37,924 nucleotides of DNA from Microcaldota archaeon (GTDB lineage Archaea; Micrarchaeota; Micrarchaeia; Micrarchaeales; CABMGC01): the NCBI GenBank assembly GCA_021803945.1, contig JAJZKW010000010.1, positions 1 to 37,924 on the forward strand. The letters run 5' to 3'. The translations under genes and the position numbers were made by a program. The notes under the pieces are model-generated. The model was not told where the DNA came from, made no database searches, and saw only the letters and a list, made by a program, of their open reading frames with translations. Below are positions 1 to 7,049 of this stretch, piece after piece. Numbering within the stretch: the first letter of the stretch is position 1; every line of letters starts with the position of its first letter.

Positions 1-2
1 TT

Positions 3-73
3 TGGAGGCACAGGGAATTGAACCCAGGCCCGCGCCGTGTAAAGGCGCTATCCTACCACTAGACGATGCCTCC
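3..73 (-). tRNA. tRNA-Val (anticodon UAC)
   Basis: The reverse strand folds as a cloverleaf. The acceptor arms are GGAGGCA and TGCCTCC with discriminator A. The D-arm is GTCT/GGAT around an AGTGGTA loop. The anticodon stem GCGCC/GGCGC encloses the loop TTTACAC, so the anticodon is UAC (valine, GUA codons). The T-loop is TTCAATT on a five-pair stem with one U-U mismatch (50-64). CCA is not encoded. No intron is seen. The mature 5' end at 73 directly follows the TGA of the upstream aminotransferase gene (74-76), so the tRNA is probably processed from a joint transcript or has a promoter inside that coding region. Confidence 0.93.
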
Positions 74-1297
74 TCATTTAGAATGCCTTGCAAAGAACTT
101 ATCTATCTTTCTGATTGCAGATTCTAATATATCTTGCGGCGCAAGCGCGACTATCCTTATATTGTCAGGAGAGCCGAAGCCCGACCCTCTTGTTATCTGC
201 ACACCTCCTTCGATGAGCAACCTTGTGGCTATGTCCTTGTCGGTCTTGAGCCTCAGCTGACTGAAATCCACCTTCGGGAAGAGGTAGAAGGCGCCCCTCG
301 GCAGCACCGCATGCATGTACCTGCTCTCATTGATAAGCCTGTGCGCAAGATTTACCCTGGAACTTATCTCTTTAACCATCTTCCTGATGCTTGATCCGTG
401 CTCTTTTGCGTTCCTTATCGAAGCTGCAAACGCATACTGCGAAAGGGTGTTCGAGGACAGCCGCATCTTTGCGAAATCCGGCAGCTTGCGCCTTATCTCG
501 TCCATCTCTTTTCCTCCTTCTGGCATTATCACATAGCCTATCCTCAGGCCCGTTGCGCTGAAGTCCTTTGATGCTCCCCCCAGTATCACGGTTGGTATGC
601 CCTTGGAGACCTCTGACATGCTGGTGAAGCGGGCTCCGTTGAATACTATCTCGTCGTATATCTCGTCGCTTATCACGATCATGTCGTTGTCGTTTGCGAT
701 CTCGGCCATCTCGCTGAGCGTTTTCCTTTCTATGACAGCGCCGTTTGGGTTGCTCGGGTTTGAGAATATCAGGTATTTCGCCCTCCTTCCGGATCTCTTT
801 AGCTTTTTCCTAAGCATGTCGGTGTCTACGCTGCGCCCTTCGCCGTCCACATAGTCAGCAGTAATTGGTATTCCGCCGTTGATCTGGAGGGCGGACATGT
901 ACAATGGATAGAATGGCCTTAGCATGGCCCCTGTATCTCCGGGGTTTATGAGGAGCGAATTCAGGAAGAGGATCGCTTCGCTTACGCCCTGGGTCACCAG
1001 TATGTCGTCTTCGCTCACATCAAGGTTGTAGAGCCTTTTATGCCTCTCTGATATGGCCTCCCTCAGCTCCCTTATGCCTGCATGGTAAGAGTATCCTGTC
1101 CTCCCCTCCTTTACGGCCTTAACTAACGCGTCTATCGTGTACTTGGGGGTCGGGAAGTATGCGACCGGGTCTCCCCTGTTGAGCCTTATAATACTCTTGC
1201 CGGATCGGACAAGCCTCTCTGCTATGTAGTCTTGCTCCTCTATAACATTTACTGCGTACTCGCTACGCCTGGACAAGCCGAACATGATTACCAGCAT
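74..1297 (-). CDS. PLP-dependent class I/II aminotransferase (aspartate/alanine-type)
   Basis: Fold-type I aminotransferase of 407 residues, probably cytosolic, moving an amino group between an amino acid and a 2-oxo acid. Visible signatures are NRGDPVAYFPTP near the N-terminus, the cofactor-binding SNPSNPNG motif, the ISDEIYDEIV segment with the conserved Asp and Tyr, and GGASKDFSATGLRIGY with the Schiff-base lysine. The C-terminal NIRIVAL segment carries the substrate-carboxylate arginine. The family includes AspC- and AlaA-like enzymes, and the sequence alone does not settle substrate. The first ATG (1295-1297) lies about 24 nt after a TATA-like TTAAAAAGG, fitting a leaderless mRNA. A second ATG four codons later is possible. 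The gene diverges from the FMN reductase and its stop touches the tRNA-Val gene. Confidence 0.88.
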   Translation of the reverse strand: MLVIMFGLSRRSEYAVNVIEEQDYIAERLVRSGKSIIRLNRGDPVAYFPTPKYTIDALVKAVKEGRTGYSYHAGIRELREAISERHKRLYNLDVSEDDILVTQGVSEAILFLNSLLINPGDTGAMLRPFYPLYMSALQINGGIPITADYVDGEGRSVDTDMLRKKLKRSGRRAKYLIFSNPSNPNGAVIERKTLSEMAEIANDNDMIVISDEIYDEIVFNGARFTSMSEVSKGIPTVILGGASKDFSATGLRIGYVIMPEGGKEMDEIRRKLPDFAKMRLSSNTLSQYAFAASIRNAKEHGSSIRKMVKEISSRVNLAHRLINESRYMHAVLPRGAFYLFPKVDFSQLRLKTDKDIATRLLIEGGVQITRGSGFGSPDNIRIVALAPQDILESAIRKIDKFFARHSK

Positions 1298-1312
1298 TAA
1301 TATTTATCCACG

Positions 1313-1360
1313 CTACCTTTTTAATCTTGATTTGGAATATTCCAATTGCATCGGGTGATC
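1313..1360. promoter_or_regulatory. Divergent promoter with a perfect 14-bp palindrome
   Basis: Between the two divergent start codons lies CTTTTTAATC (about 1317-1326), which reads as a TATA box in both directions. It is about 24 nt from the aminotransferase ATG on the minus strand and about 43 nt from the FMN reductase ATG on the plus strand. The palindrome TTGGAATATTCCAA fills 1332-1345. It sits between TATA and the expected start site of the FMN reductase gene and upstream of TATA for the aminotransferase. That placement suits a dimeric regulator of Lrp or MarR type that could repress one gene and affect the other. GGTGATC at 1354-1360 is a strong Shine-Dalgarno for the plus-strand gene. 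Confidence 0.6.
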
Positions 1361-1363
1361 AGA

Positions 1364-1924
1364 ATGGGAAATAAGATAAGGATATTTGGATTTGGAGGAA
1401 GTTTCAGGAAGGGATCGTATACCAAGGCCCTGCTTCATGCAGCCAAGGAGCTGGTGCCTGAAGACGCCGAGCTCGAGATATTCGACATAGGAGGAATACC
1501 GCTCTTCAACCAGGATCTTGAGAAGAACATGCCGGCCGAGGTCAGGAGATTCAAGGACGGGATAAAGGCCGCTGACGCTGTGCTGATATCTACTCCAGAG
1601 TATAATTATTCGGTTCCAGGGTTCCTGAAGAATGCGATAGACTGGGCCTCCAGACCGTATAATGACAACTCTTTTGAGGACAAGCCAGTCGCAGTTATGA
1701 GCGGGTCTGGAGGGACGTTCGGCGGGTCGAGGGCGCAGTACCACCTTAGGCAGATGATGGTATTCCTGAATGCGCATATGATCAACAAGCCTGAGGTCAT
1801 AGTGACGTTCATTAACGAGAAGGTCAGCCCTGAAGGCGTTGTGACGGACCAGAAGACGAGGGAGAAGATAAAGGAGATGCTCGAGGCCCTTGTCTCGTGG
1901 ACAAACAGGCTTGGGCGCAGGTAG
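1364..1924 (+). CDS. NADPH-dependent FMN reductase (flavodoxin-fold)
   Basis: Flavodoxin-like oxidoreductase of 186 residues, of the NADPH:FMN reductase / azoreductase / chromate reductase group. The N-terminal GFGGSFRKGSYTKAL is the FMN-phosphate loop. STPEYNYSVPG (around residues 80-90) is the family hallmark that packs on the isoalloxazine ring, and GSGGTFGGSRAQ is the second flavin loop. It probably reduces free flavin, quinones or similar acceptors in the cytosol. The ORF track starts at a TTG 18 nt upstream. The ATG at 1364 is preferred because GGTGATC lies 3 nt before it and the family begins near this point. The stop is one base from the stop of the convergent Dph6-like gene. Confidence 0.88.
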   Translation: MGNKIRIFGFGGSFRKGSYTKALLHAAKELVPEDAELEIFDIGGIPLFNQDLEKNMPAEVRRFKDGIKAADAVLISTPEYNYSVPGFLKNAIDWASRPYNDNSFEDKPVAVMSGSGGTFGGSRAQYHLRQMMVFLNAHMINKPEVIVTFINEKVSPEGVVTDQKTREKIKEMLEALVSWTNRLGRR

Positions 1925-1925
1925 C

Positions 1926-2594
1926 TCACTTGGCAGCGAGCCTGGCCTCTTCTATCATAAGCATGCCCCTGTTGCCCATCCACTCCTTCTTTGACTTAAT
2001 TATCTCTATTCTCTTCTCAAAGAGCGGAGCGTCGAGCACGAAGCTCTCCGCCTCGCCGCCTTCGAAGAGCATGTTTATGCCGTACCTATCATGAAGCCCG
2101 CGGAGCGTGGAGATCATGCCCCTGTCTATCCTCCTTCCAAGGAATGACTCGTCCATGCCCTCTGCGGAGACTGATGTTATTATAGCGTTGAAATCCCTGT
2201 CAAGCTCTGCGAGCTCTGTTTCCGGGTCTATGTGCCACAGCGGCGCTATGTGCTCTATCCCCAGCTCCCTGGCGATGGCATCTATCCTGTCTCCCTGGTA
2301 CCTGCTGTATGTAGCGCCTGTCACCAGAAGCTTTACGCCGTTCTCAATCAGCACGTTCCTGAGGTCTGCAAGCTCCTCCTCCTTCCTTCCCTCTGTATCT
2401 GCAAACGCCTGCCTTATTCCAAGAACCTCGGCCTGAAGCTTTGTGTGCTTGACATTTGGGTAGTGGAACATGTAGCTCTCCCTGCTCCTTGAGACCATGG
2501 TTATAAGCAGATCTATCTCTACTCCTATGGAAATGGCCTTATGCAGGGCTAGGGTAGAATCCTTTCCGCCGCTGAACAGGCATGCGTTTGTCAT
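1926..2594 (-). CDS. Dph6-like N-type ATP pyrophosphatase (putative diphthine-ammonia ligase)
   Basis: A 222-residue PP-loop ATP pyrophosphatase of the ATP_bind_4 / MJ0570 family. The N-terminal CLFSGGKDSTLALHKA contains the SGGxDS PP-loop, and EGGEAESFVLDAPLF near residue 190 is the second family signature. Family members include Dph6, which performs the last amidation step making diphthamide on EF-2; EF-2 is encoded later in this window and keeps the modified histidine. The ORF track adds 14 residues; the ATG at 2592-2594 is chosen because the PP-loop follows directly and GTGATC lies just upstream. The gene follows the MFS gene by 54 nt. Assignment to the family is firm; the exact substrate is inferred. 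Confidence 0.82.
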   Translation of the reverse strand: MTNACLFSGGKDSTLALHKAISIGVEIDLLITMVSRSRESYMFHYPNVKHTKLQAEVLGIRQAFADTEGRKEEELADLRNVLIENGVKLLVTGATYSRYQGDRIDAIARELGIEHIAPLWHIDPETELAELDRDFNAIITSVSAEGMDESFLGRRIDRGMISTLRGLHDRYGINMLFEGGEAESFVLDAPLFEKRIEIIKSKKEWMGNRGMLMIEEARLAAK

Positions 2595-2648
2595 ACGATC
2601 ACGTAATGGCCGGCAGGCAGAAAAGCGGCATTGCAATGTCGGCCTGTT

Positions 2649-3959
2649 TCATGCCGTTATCTTCCTTATATCGGAATTCGCGGTTTCCTTTGAAAGCAGC
2701 GCAGATGATAGGATGAAGAGCTCCCCTATCACCACGAAGATCCCAAGCACAAAGAAGAACACAGGGGACGAAGGCTTTGCAACGAGGAGCATCAAGACAG
2801 AGCTCCATGACCCTATTATGAAGCCGCCGTTGAATGATATTCCTACGCCTGTGCTCCTGAGCTTCGTCGGGAACTTCTCAGAGAGATACGAAGGTATCAC
2901 GCCGTATATGCCAGTGGTCAGGAAAGCCAGTATGCTTGCCGCAATTGCCACGCCTGCGTATCCGAAGCCTTCGGTGGTTATTACGTATGAGAGCGGAAGC
3001 GCGAGGGCTATTGAGAATGCTGAGTATATGCCTATCGTAAGGCGCCTTCCGATCCTGTCGCTTGCGTATCCTGACAGGAGATAGCCCAGCAGGGATGACA
3101 ATATCGCTATTATCACTACGTATATGAATGTTGGGAACGGCATGAAATTATTTATCGAAAGTATCGTAGGGTACAAACCGAGAGTGAGGGAATATACCCA
3201 GGCTATGCCGGTCATTGCCAGCGCCCCGGTAAGGAACGAGTACACTGTCCCTTTGTGCGAAAAGATCTCCTTTATCGGTGACCTGGACAGCTTCTTCTCC
3301 TTCTTCTCGTCAATCCAGAGGGCAGATTCAGGCATCTTTAGCCTTATGGCAAGTCCTGCCAGGGCAGGTATTATTCCTATGAAGAACATCCATCTCCACC
3401 CCTGCGCCATGAATGCAGCTCCTGGGAACACGTAGTGCAGCCCAAGGAATACTATTGCAGCCAGGACGTATCCTATCGGATATCCTGTCTGCATCATGCC
3501 TCCGAAAAGGCCGCGCTTCTTGCCAGGCGCGCTCTCCATCATGATCGCTGCGCTGTTGCCGTATTCGCCTCCTGCAAATACTCCGGTGAGTATCCTGAGC
3601 GCGACCAGGAGCACCACTGCCAGCGCTCCTGCTGACGCATATGTAGGAAGCAGGCCAGTGGCAAATATTACGACTCCGAGGCCGAGCAGGGTGATTATCA
3701 TGCTGTATTTCCTGCCTACCATGTCTCCGACCTTTCCGAATATTAGGCCGCCCAGCGGCCTGAAGACTAGAGATATGAAGTATATGCTAAGTGCGCCTAT
3801 TATCGCGTAAGAGCTTCCGACAGGGAAGAACAGAGCAGCCAGTACTGGCACAAGGAGGAACATTGCGCTCAGGTCAAAGGCGTCCATCGTCCAGCCGGCA
3901 AGTGCGCCTGGAAACACCCGCCTTGCATTCTTTTGGTCCTGCGACCTCTCTTTTGGCAT
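2649..3959 (-). CDS. MFS transporter (sugar/organic-acid:H+ symporter type)
   Basis: Twelve-helix major facilitator superfamily permease, 436 residues from the chosen start. The first helix carries GWTMDAFDLSAMFLL, typical of the lactate/sialate (SHS) and related acid symporter branches. The loop between helices 2 and 3 has the MFS motif GKVGDMVGRKYSM, and a second copy (SGYASDRIGRRLTIG) follows helix 8. The likely role is proton-coupled uptake of an organic acid or sugar acid; substrate cannot be read from the sequence. The ORF track starts 7 codons earlier (3980). The ATG at 3957-3959 is preferred because an AT-rich TATA-like CATATTTAAT (about 3988-3997) lies about 34 nt upstream, too close to the earlier ATG. 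The stop lies 54 nt before the Dph6-like gene, so the two may be co-transcribed. Confidence 0.85.
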   Translation of the reverse strand: MPKERSQDQKNARRVFPGALAGWTMDAFDLSAMFLLVPVLAALFFPVGSSYAIIGALSIYFISLVFRPLGGLIFGKVGDMVGRKYSMIITLLGLGVVIFATGLLPTYASAGALAVVLLVALRILTGVFAGGEYGNSAAIMMESAPGKKRGLFGGMMQTGYPIGYVLAAIVFLGLHYVFPGAAFMAQGWRWMFFIGIIPALAGLAIRLKMPESALWIDEKKEKKLSRSPIKEIFSHKGTVYSFLTGALAMTGIAWVYSLTLGLYPTILSINNFMPFPTFIYVVIIAILSSLLGYLLSGYASDRIGRRLTIGIYSAFSIALALPLSYVITTEGFGYAGVAIAASILAFLTTGIYGVIPSYLSEKFPTKLRSTGVGISFNGGFIIGSWSSVLMLLVAKPSSPVFFFVLGIFVVIGELFILSSALLSKETANSDIRKITA

Positions 3960-4140
3960 TGTCTCATATGGGAATTGCATGGCAAGAATTAAATATGTTT
4001 ATCTCTCCCGAGCCTGCTAGTCCGCTAAAAATTTTATCCGTGCCTTGTAGACTGGACAATAAAAAGTCAGCTGTTATGATAGGGGCTTGACAAATTAAAT
4101 ACTCAGTATCCATAATGAACCTGGGTTTTATCTCTTTTTG

Positions 4141-4211
4141 TCATCGAAAATTGATGATTTAAAGGCCCTGAAGGCATGTACGACGAGCGCAACAAGTTGG
4201 TCAGCGCCGGG
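4141..4211. other. Intergenic segment with hairpin and possible 27-codon ORF remnant
   Basis: Between the MFS promoter and the DUF192 stop there is an inverted repeat TCATC-N7-GATGA (4141-4157). A GC-richer stretch with coding-like codons follows, starting at ATG 4176 (MYDERNKLVSAGLKP...) and running into the 3' end of the DUF192 gene before a stop near 4259. The only TATA-like box (TTTAAAGG, about 4159) is too close for a normal promoter. It may be the leftover 5' end of a lost gene or simple chance. No other feature was recognised in 3981-4211. Confidence 0.2.
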
Positions 4212-4667
4212 CTAAAACCTTATTGTATTGCCGATCTTCAAATTCATCTCCTTTATTGAGCCTTTAGGAAGCTCCAGCGTATACCTTGATATCCTTTTCG
4301 AGAGATGAAGTGGGCAGTCAAATATTGACTTGCAGGGCTCCGCATTCTCAAACATATCAACCACCTTTTTCTTGTTGTTCAACCAGATTATATCAAGCCT
4401 GAACCTGGTGTTAAACATCCATATGCTGTGCTTCGAGTCATCCCCATATACGAAGATCATGCCTTCGTTTTTTTTGATGCTGTTTCTGTACATCAGTCCC
4501 AGCCTTCGCTTCTTTACGGTATCTGCAACCTCCACAATGAACTTTCTGCCTTTTACTAAGATTGTCTTTTTGCCAAACTTCTCTGTATGGTAGTATATAT
4601 TGGTCCTGATAAGGTGTCTAATCCTCTTCAAGTAAGTTATTACATCCATTAAATATCCATAGGTCAT
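4212..4667 (-). CDS. DUF192 family protein
   Basis: A 151-residue protein of the DUF192 (PF02643) family. Conserved points visible in order are FIVEVADTVKKRRLGLMYR, GMIFVYGDD, SIWMFNTRFRLDIIWL, NAEPC, and the C-terminal YTLELPKGS...KIGNTIRF. The family is small, beta-rich and of unproven function; many members are exported, but here the N-terminus is basic (YLKRIRHLIRTN) without a clear signal peptide. The ATG at 4665-4667 has AGAGGAG just before it; an in-frame ATG six codons later is an alternative. A TATA-like TTTAAATAG lies at about 4726-4734, giving a leader of roughly 38 nt. The same box may work in the other direction for the short plus-strand transcript described next. Confidence 0.8.
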   Translation of the reverse strand: MTYGYLMDVITYLKRIRHLIRTNIYYHTEKFGKKTILVKGRKFIVEVADTVKKRRLGLMYRNSIKKNEGMIFVYGDDSKHSIWMFNTRFRLDIIWLNNKKKVVDMFENAEPCKSIFDCPLHLSKRISRYTLELPKGSIKEMNLKIGNTIRF

Positions 4668-4756
4668 ACTCCTCTCTGCTTTTTAAGCGGGAGAGCATTG
4701 ACCCAAAATTATGGTAAAAAGAAATCTATTTAAACCGCTATGTTCAAGTAATTGAT

Positions 4757-4835
4757 TGGTGAGTTAATGCAGGATGGCGGAGGAGGAGGAGGTTAAGTAA
4801 AACAGTGCAGATGGTTACGTTAAGGTCTTTTTTTT
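4757..4835 (+). ncRNA. Candidate short transcript with polyglycine micro-ORF
   Basis: On the plus strand a TATA-like TATTTAAAC (about 4728-4736) predicts a start near 4757. GGTGAG (4758-4763) lies 3 nt before ATG 4767, which opens a nine-codon frame reading MQDGGGGGG and ending in TAA at 4794-4796. A run of eight T (4828-4835) follows and could terminate the transcript as it enters the 3' end of the convergent regulator gene. This could be a leader-type micro-ORF, a small RNA, or chance. No expression evidence is available. Confidence 0.3.
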
Positions 4836-6219
4836 ATGTGTAAGGAAGCCGTTCGGCTCTTTGCACCTTATATTCATTCTCAAGTATGTTCTGTTGTATT
4901 GAATAAATGCTATCAAATCTTCTATAGCAAAGAGAACCTCCGATTATGTTTGTTATTATCAGAAAAGTAGATGACACGCCTTGTATCTCTGTCTTGAAGT
5001 ACTCCATAGTCTTGTCCAGTTCTGAATCTGAGAACACCGGCATGATTAATAGGATGCTGTTTGGTATGCCGATGTCTCCTTCAAGTGCGTACTTGTTCGC
5101 TATCTTATTATAGGCTATTATCTCTCTAAGTATTTTCGGCCTTGTCTTTGCGAAATTATATGCGTTTATGTACTTGAGCTGTATTATTGCGATATACTTT
5201 ACTGGTATCTTCTCAGCGGTTATCGTTATTCTTCTTATTATTCCACTCTCTAAGAGCCTTAGATAGGTGTATCTAGCTGTCCCTTTCGGTAGGCTGTTTC
5301 TTAACTCTATATCTGAAAAGTCAGCATTTCCGTTTCTGTTCAGTTCCTTAAGCATAATAATCTCTCTTTTCAGTAGTTCTCCGGGACCTGGATGCCTCTT
5401 TTCTGTTGATCTTTTCCATTCCATCTGCGATATGGCTTTTTCAATGAAATCATCCCTTAGCGGAATATACCCGTATCCTTGTGATATTGGAGACATCTGC
5501 CATGTGGAATCATATCTATTAAGTGGACTTTCCGACCTCAGTTTCCACAGCGTGTTCTCCGCTAGTCCGCTGCTCCTGTCAATAAGATAAAGAAGCAGAT
5601 CATAGTTTCCCTTAGTCTCAGCTGCAAATTGAATCTTAGGCTCATTTGCCAGCGCGCGTTTTATTTCATCAATTCGTGGTTTCTGTTCTCTGAATTTTAT
5701 CTTTATCACATACGTGTTGAATCCCAATGCGCTGGTGGATATTTCGGCCAGGTATCTTATACCTAGACTCTTTTCAAGTATTTTTATCCTGTGCTGGACA
5801 GTCTGTTCTCTTTTGTCAACTATATCTGCTATTTTTGACTTGGGCATTCTTGCATTCATGCTCAGAGCAGATAATATTTTGGTATCAAAAACATCCACAT
5901 CCACTTCGCGGCCAGGCAAACTGGCGGAATTTTGGTTTTCTTCTGGCCATGAGATTTTACCTCCTGATGAAGTTATTATCTTTTTTGCTTTTTCAAGGTT
6001 GTTTATAGTCACAACCTTTTTCTTAACGTATCTACCATCTTCAAGTATTCTTCCCAAATATTCAGATGTTATTTTTACACGCTTTTCTTCTTTATCCCAC
6101 TTCCCACTATCCCTGTACAGATAATATTTTTTGTTTATTCTTTTTACTGTTATATAGAATCCGTAAGACTTTTTCAGTCTCTCTAATGTTGAAGCTATAC
6201 CCTGGGGCAGATCTGCCAT
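4834..6219 (-). CDS. Lrp/AsnC-like multidomain transcriptional regulator
   Basis: A 461-residue protein with two Lrp/AsnC-like halves. Residues about 15-85 form a lysine/tyrosine-rich domain (KKYYLYRDSGKWDKEEKR...YLGRI) that resembles the N-terminus of IS1634-type transposases. Around 110-155 is a winged helix-turn-helix (FDTKILSALSMNARMPKSKIADIV) followed by an Lrp-like ligand-binding segment. A second helix-turn-helix begins near 290 (REIIMLKELNRNGNADFSDIELR), again followed by an effector-type segment (PVKYIAIIQLKY). It is probably a DNA-binding regulator that pairs its two halves internally. The ORF track starts at a TTG; the ATG at 6217-6219 is chosen because TTTAAAAGG is centred 27 nt upstream, implying a leaderless mRNA. 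A 17-bp palindrome next to that TATA suggests autoregulation. Confidence 0.7.
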   Translation of the reverse strand: MADLPQGIASTLERLKKSYGFYITVKRINKKYYLYRDSGKWDKEEKRVKITSEYLGRILEDGRYVKKKVVTINNLEKAKKIITSSGGKISWPEENQNSASLPGREVDVDVFDTKILSALSMNARMPKSKIADIVDKREQTVQHRIKILEKSLGIRYLAEISTSALGFNTYVIKIKFREQKPRIDEIKRALANEPKIQFAAETKGNYDLLLYLIDRSSGLAENTLWKLRSESPLNRYDSTWQMSPISQGYGYIPLRDDFIEKAISQMEWKRSTEKRHPGPGELLKREIIMLKELNRNGNADFSDIELRNSLPKGTARYTYLRLLESGIIRRITITAEKIPVKYIAIIQLKYINAYNFAKTRPKILREIIAYNKIANKYALEGDIGIPNSILLIMPVFSDSELDKTMEYFKTEIQGVSSTFLIITNIIGGSLCYRRFDSIYSIQQNILENEYKVQRAERLPYT

Positions 6220-6240
6220 ATTAGGATATAACCATAACAA

Positions 6241-6316
6241 TCCTTTTAAATTATTAGGTTATAAACCTAAGATATAACTTAATAAAACAGTCAGTTTTTA
6301 TAAAATAAACTGTTAT
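6241..6316 (-). promoter_or_regulatory. Promoter and palindromic operator of the Lrp-like regulator gene
   Basis: TTTAAAAGG (6241-6250, minus strand) is the TATA box. Immediately upstream is the perfect inverted repeat TTAGGTT-ATA-AACCTAA (6254-6270), a typical size for a dimeric helix-turn-helix site. Further upstream an imperfect AT-rich repeat CAGTTT-N9-AAACTG (6292-6312) is nested inside AACAGT...ACTGTT (about 6286-6314). Two stacked inverted repeats upstream of TATA fit cooperative Lrp-type binding. Confidence 0.5.
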
Positions 6317-6354
6317 TATTTGCCTGTTTACTTTCATAACCTCGGATAAAAGAC

Positions 6355-6376
6355 CTAGTTCATATATACTAGTTCA
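6355..6376 (+). promoter_or_regulatory. Direct repeat CTAGTTCA flanking a TATA-like element
   Basis: CTAGTTCA occurs at 6355-6362 and again at 6369-6376, separated by TATATA, with a further CATATACATA just downstream. The element sits about 30-45 nt before the candidate small ORF starting at 6405 and could bind a regulator over the core promoter. Confidence 0.35.
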
Positions 6377-6404
6377 CTCATATACATACTTCGTGGTCTG
6401 GGGA

Positions 6405-6581
6405 ATGTTTATGGGTATGAGCAAACCTGTTTTAAGATTCGTTTCCTTGCTAGGTTCCCACCTCACTAATCATCTAGCCGATGAATCCGTCCCCGCCACA
6501 ATCCCTCCAGATTCTGAGGAGAGGCCTGTCAGATGGGTCCCTGACGGCGCAAATTCGTGGAGAATAATATATGCTGATTGA
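6405..6581 (+). CDS. Possible small protein, unknown function
   Basis: A 58-codon frame that starts at ATG 6405 (the ORF track uses a GTG at 6393; further ATGs at 6411 and 6417 are possible). The product is MSKPVLRF-like at the start, then SLLGSHLTNHLADES and a proline/tryptophan-rich tail ending GANSWRIIYAD. No family is recognised. Support comes from a TATA-like CATATATAC about 40 nt upstream flanked by direct repeats, a purine-rich GGGGA before the ATG, and co-orientation with the next gene 21 nt downstream. An opposite-strand ORF overlaps it, so coding is uncertain. Confidence 0.3.
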   Translation: MFMGMSKPVLRFVSLLGSHLTNHLADESVPATIPPDSEERPVRWVPDGANSWRIIYAD

Positions 6582-6602
6582 TTCTGCAAACGGGGTAACG
6601 AA

Positions 6603-6872
6603 ATGGGTAAGAGAATAAGAGGCAATAGTGGCAACAACAGGTATTTTTTTGTCAAACCGGTTGTAAAGGAGAATGTGTATAAGACGGCGAAGAGGCTGAT
6701 AGGGATGGAAAGGGTAAAGGAGGTCGCAATAACCGAAGGCGATTACGGGTTCGTGATTAAGGCAGCTCCTCTAAACGATAGCCAAAGCGACTATCTCTTC
6801 AGAAAGATAATGGAAGTCGTTGGAGGCTCCTCTAACAATGCAGTATGCCTGTTCCAGTACAGCAAAAAGTAA
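6603..6872 (+). CDS. Small protein resembling a stand-alone Lrp ligand-binding (RAM) domain
   Basis: An 89-residue protein. The N-terminus is basic and glycine/asparagine-rich (MGKRIRGNSGNN). The body VKENVYKTAKRLIGMERVKEVAITEGDYGFVIKAAPL matches the pattern of the Lrp C-terminal RAM domain (helix, then V-x-E-V-x-x-T-x-G-x-Y-D/G strand pair), without any helix-turn-helix. Stand-alone RAM proteins can act as effectors of larger Lrp regulators, and such a regulator lies 360 bp away on the other strand. This role is inference. A TATA-like AATAATATATG (about 6562-6571) lies about 35 nt before the ATG. Confidence 0.45.
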   Translation: MGKRIRGNSGNNRYFFVKPVVKENVYKTAKRLIGMERVKEVAITEGDYGFVIKAAPLNDSQSDYLFRKIMEVVGGSSNNAVCLFQYSKK

Positions 6873-7049
6873 AGGAATCGTCGATTGCAGGCATGACTTT
6901 TGCCTTCTCCTTTCGTAGCTCTAGAGACAGACCTGCAGACGAAAAGCTCATCCTTTTTCTGTAATAATCAAAACCACGATCGGTGGAGCGGGCCTGTTCA
7001 GACACTCCGAATAACGTTTGTTTCCATCTAGATATGCGATGGTTTTCCT

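Noticed and set aside
4101-4175. Possible box C/D sRNA (TGATGA followed by CTGA)
   Set aside because: Only one C-like and one D-like box fit; C' and D are missing on both strands and no terminal stem is seen.
6470-6655. Minus-strand 61-aa ORF with a signal-peptide-like start
   Set aside because: It is antisense to the start of the 89-aa gene at 6603 and the hydrophobic run arises from the complement of its basic codons; no promoter or ribosome-binding site.
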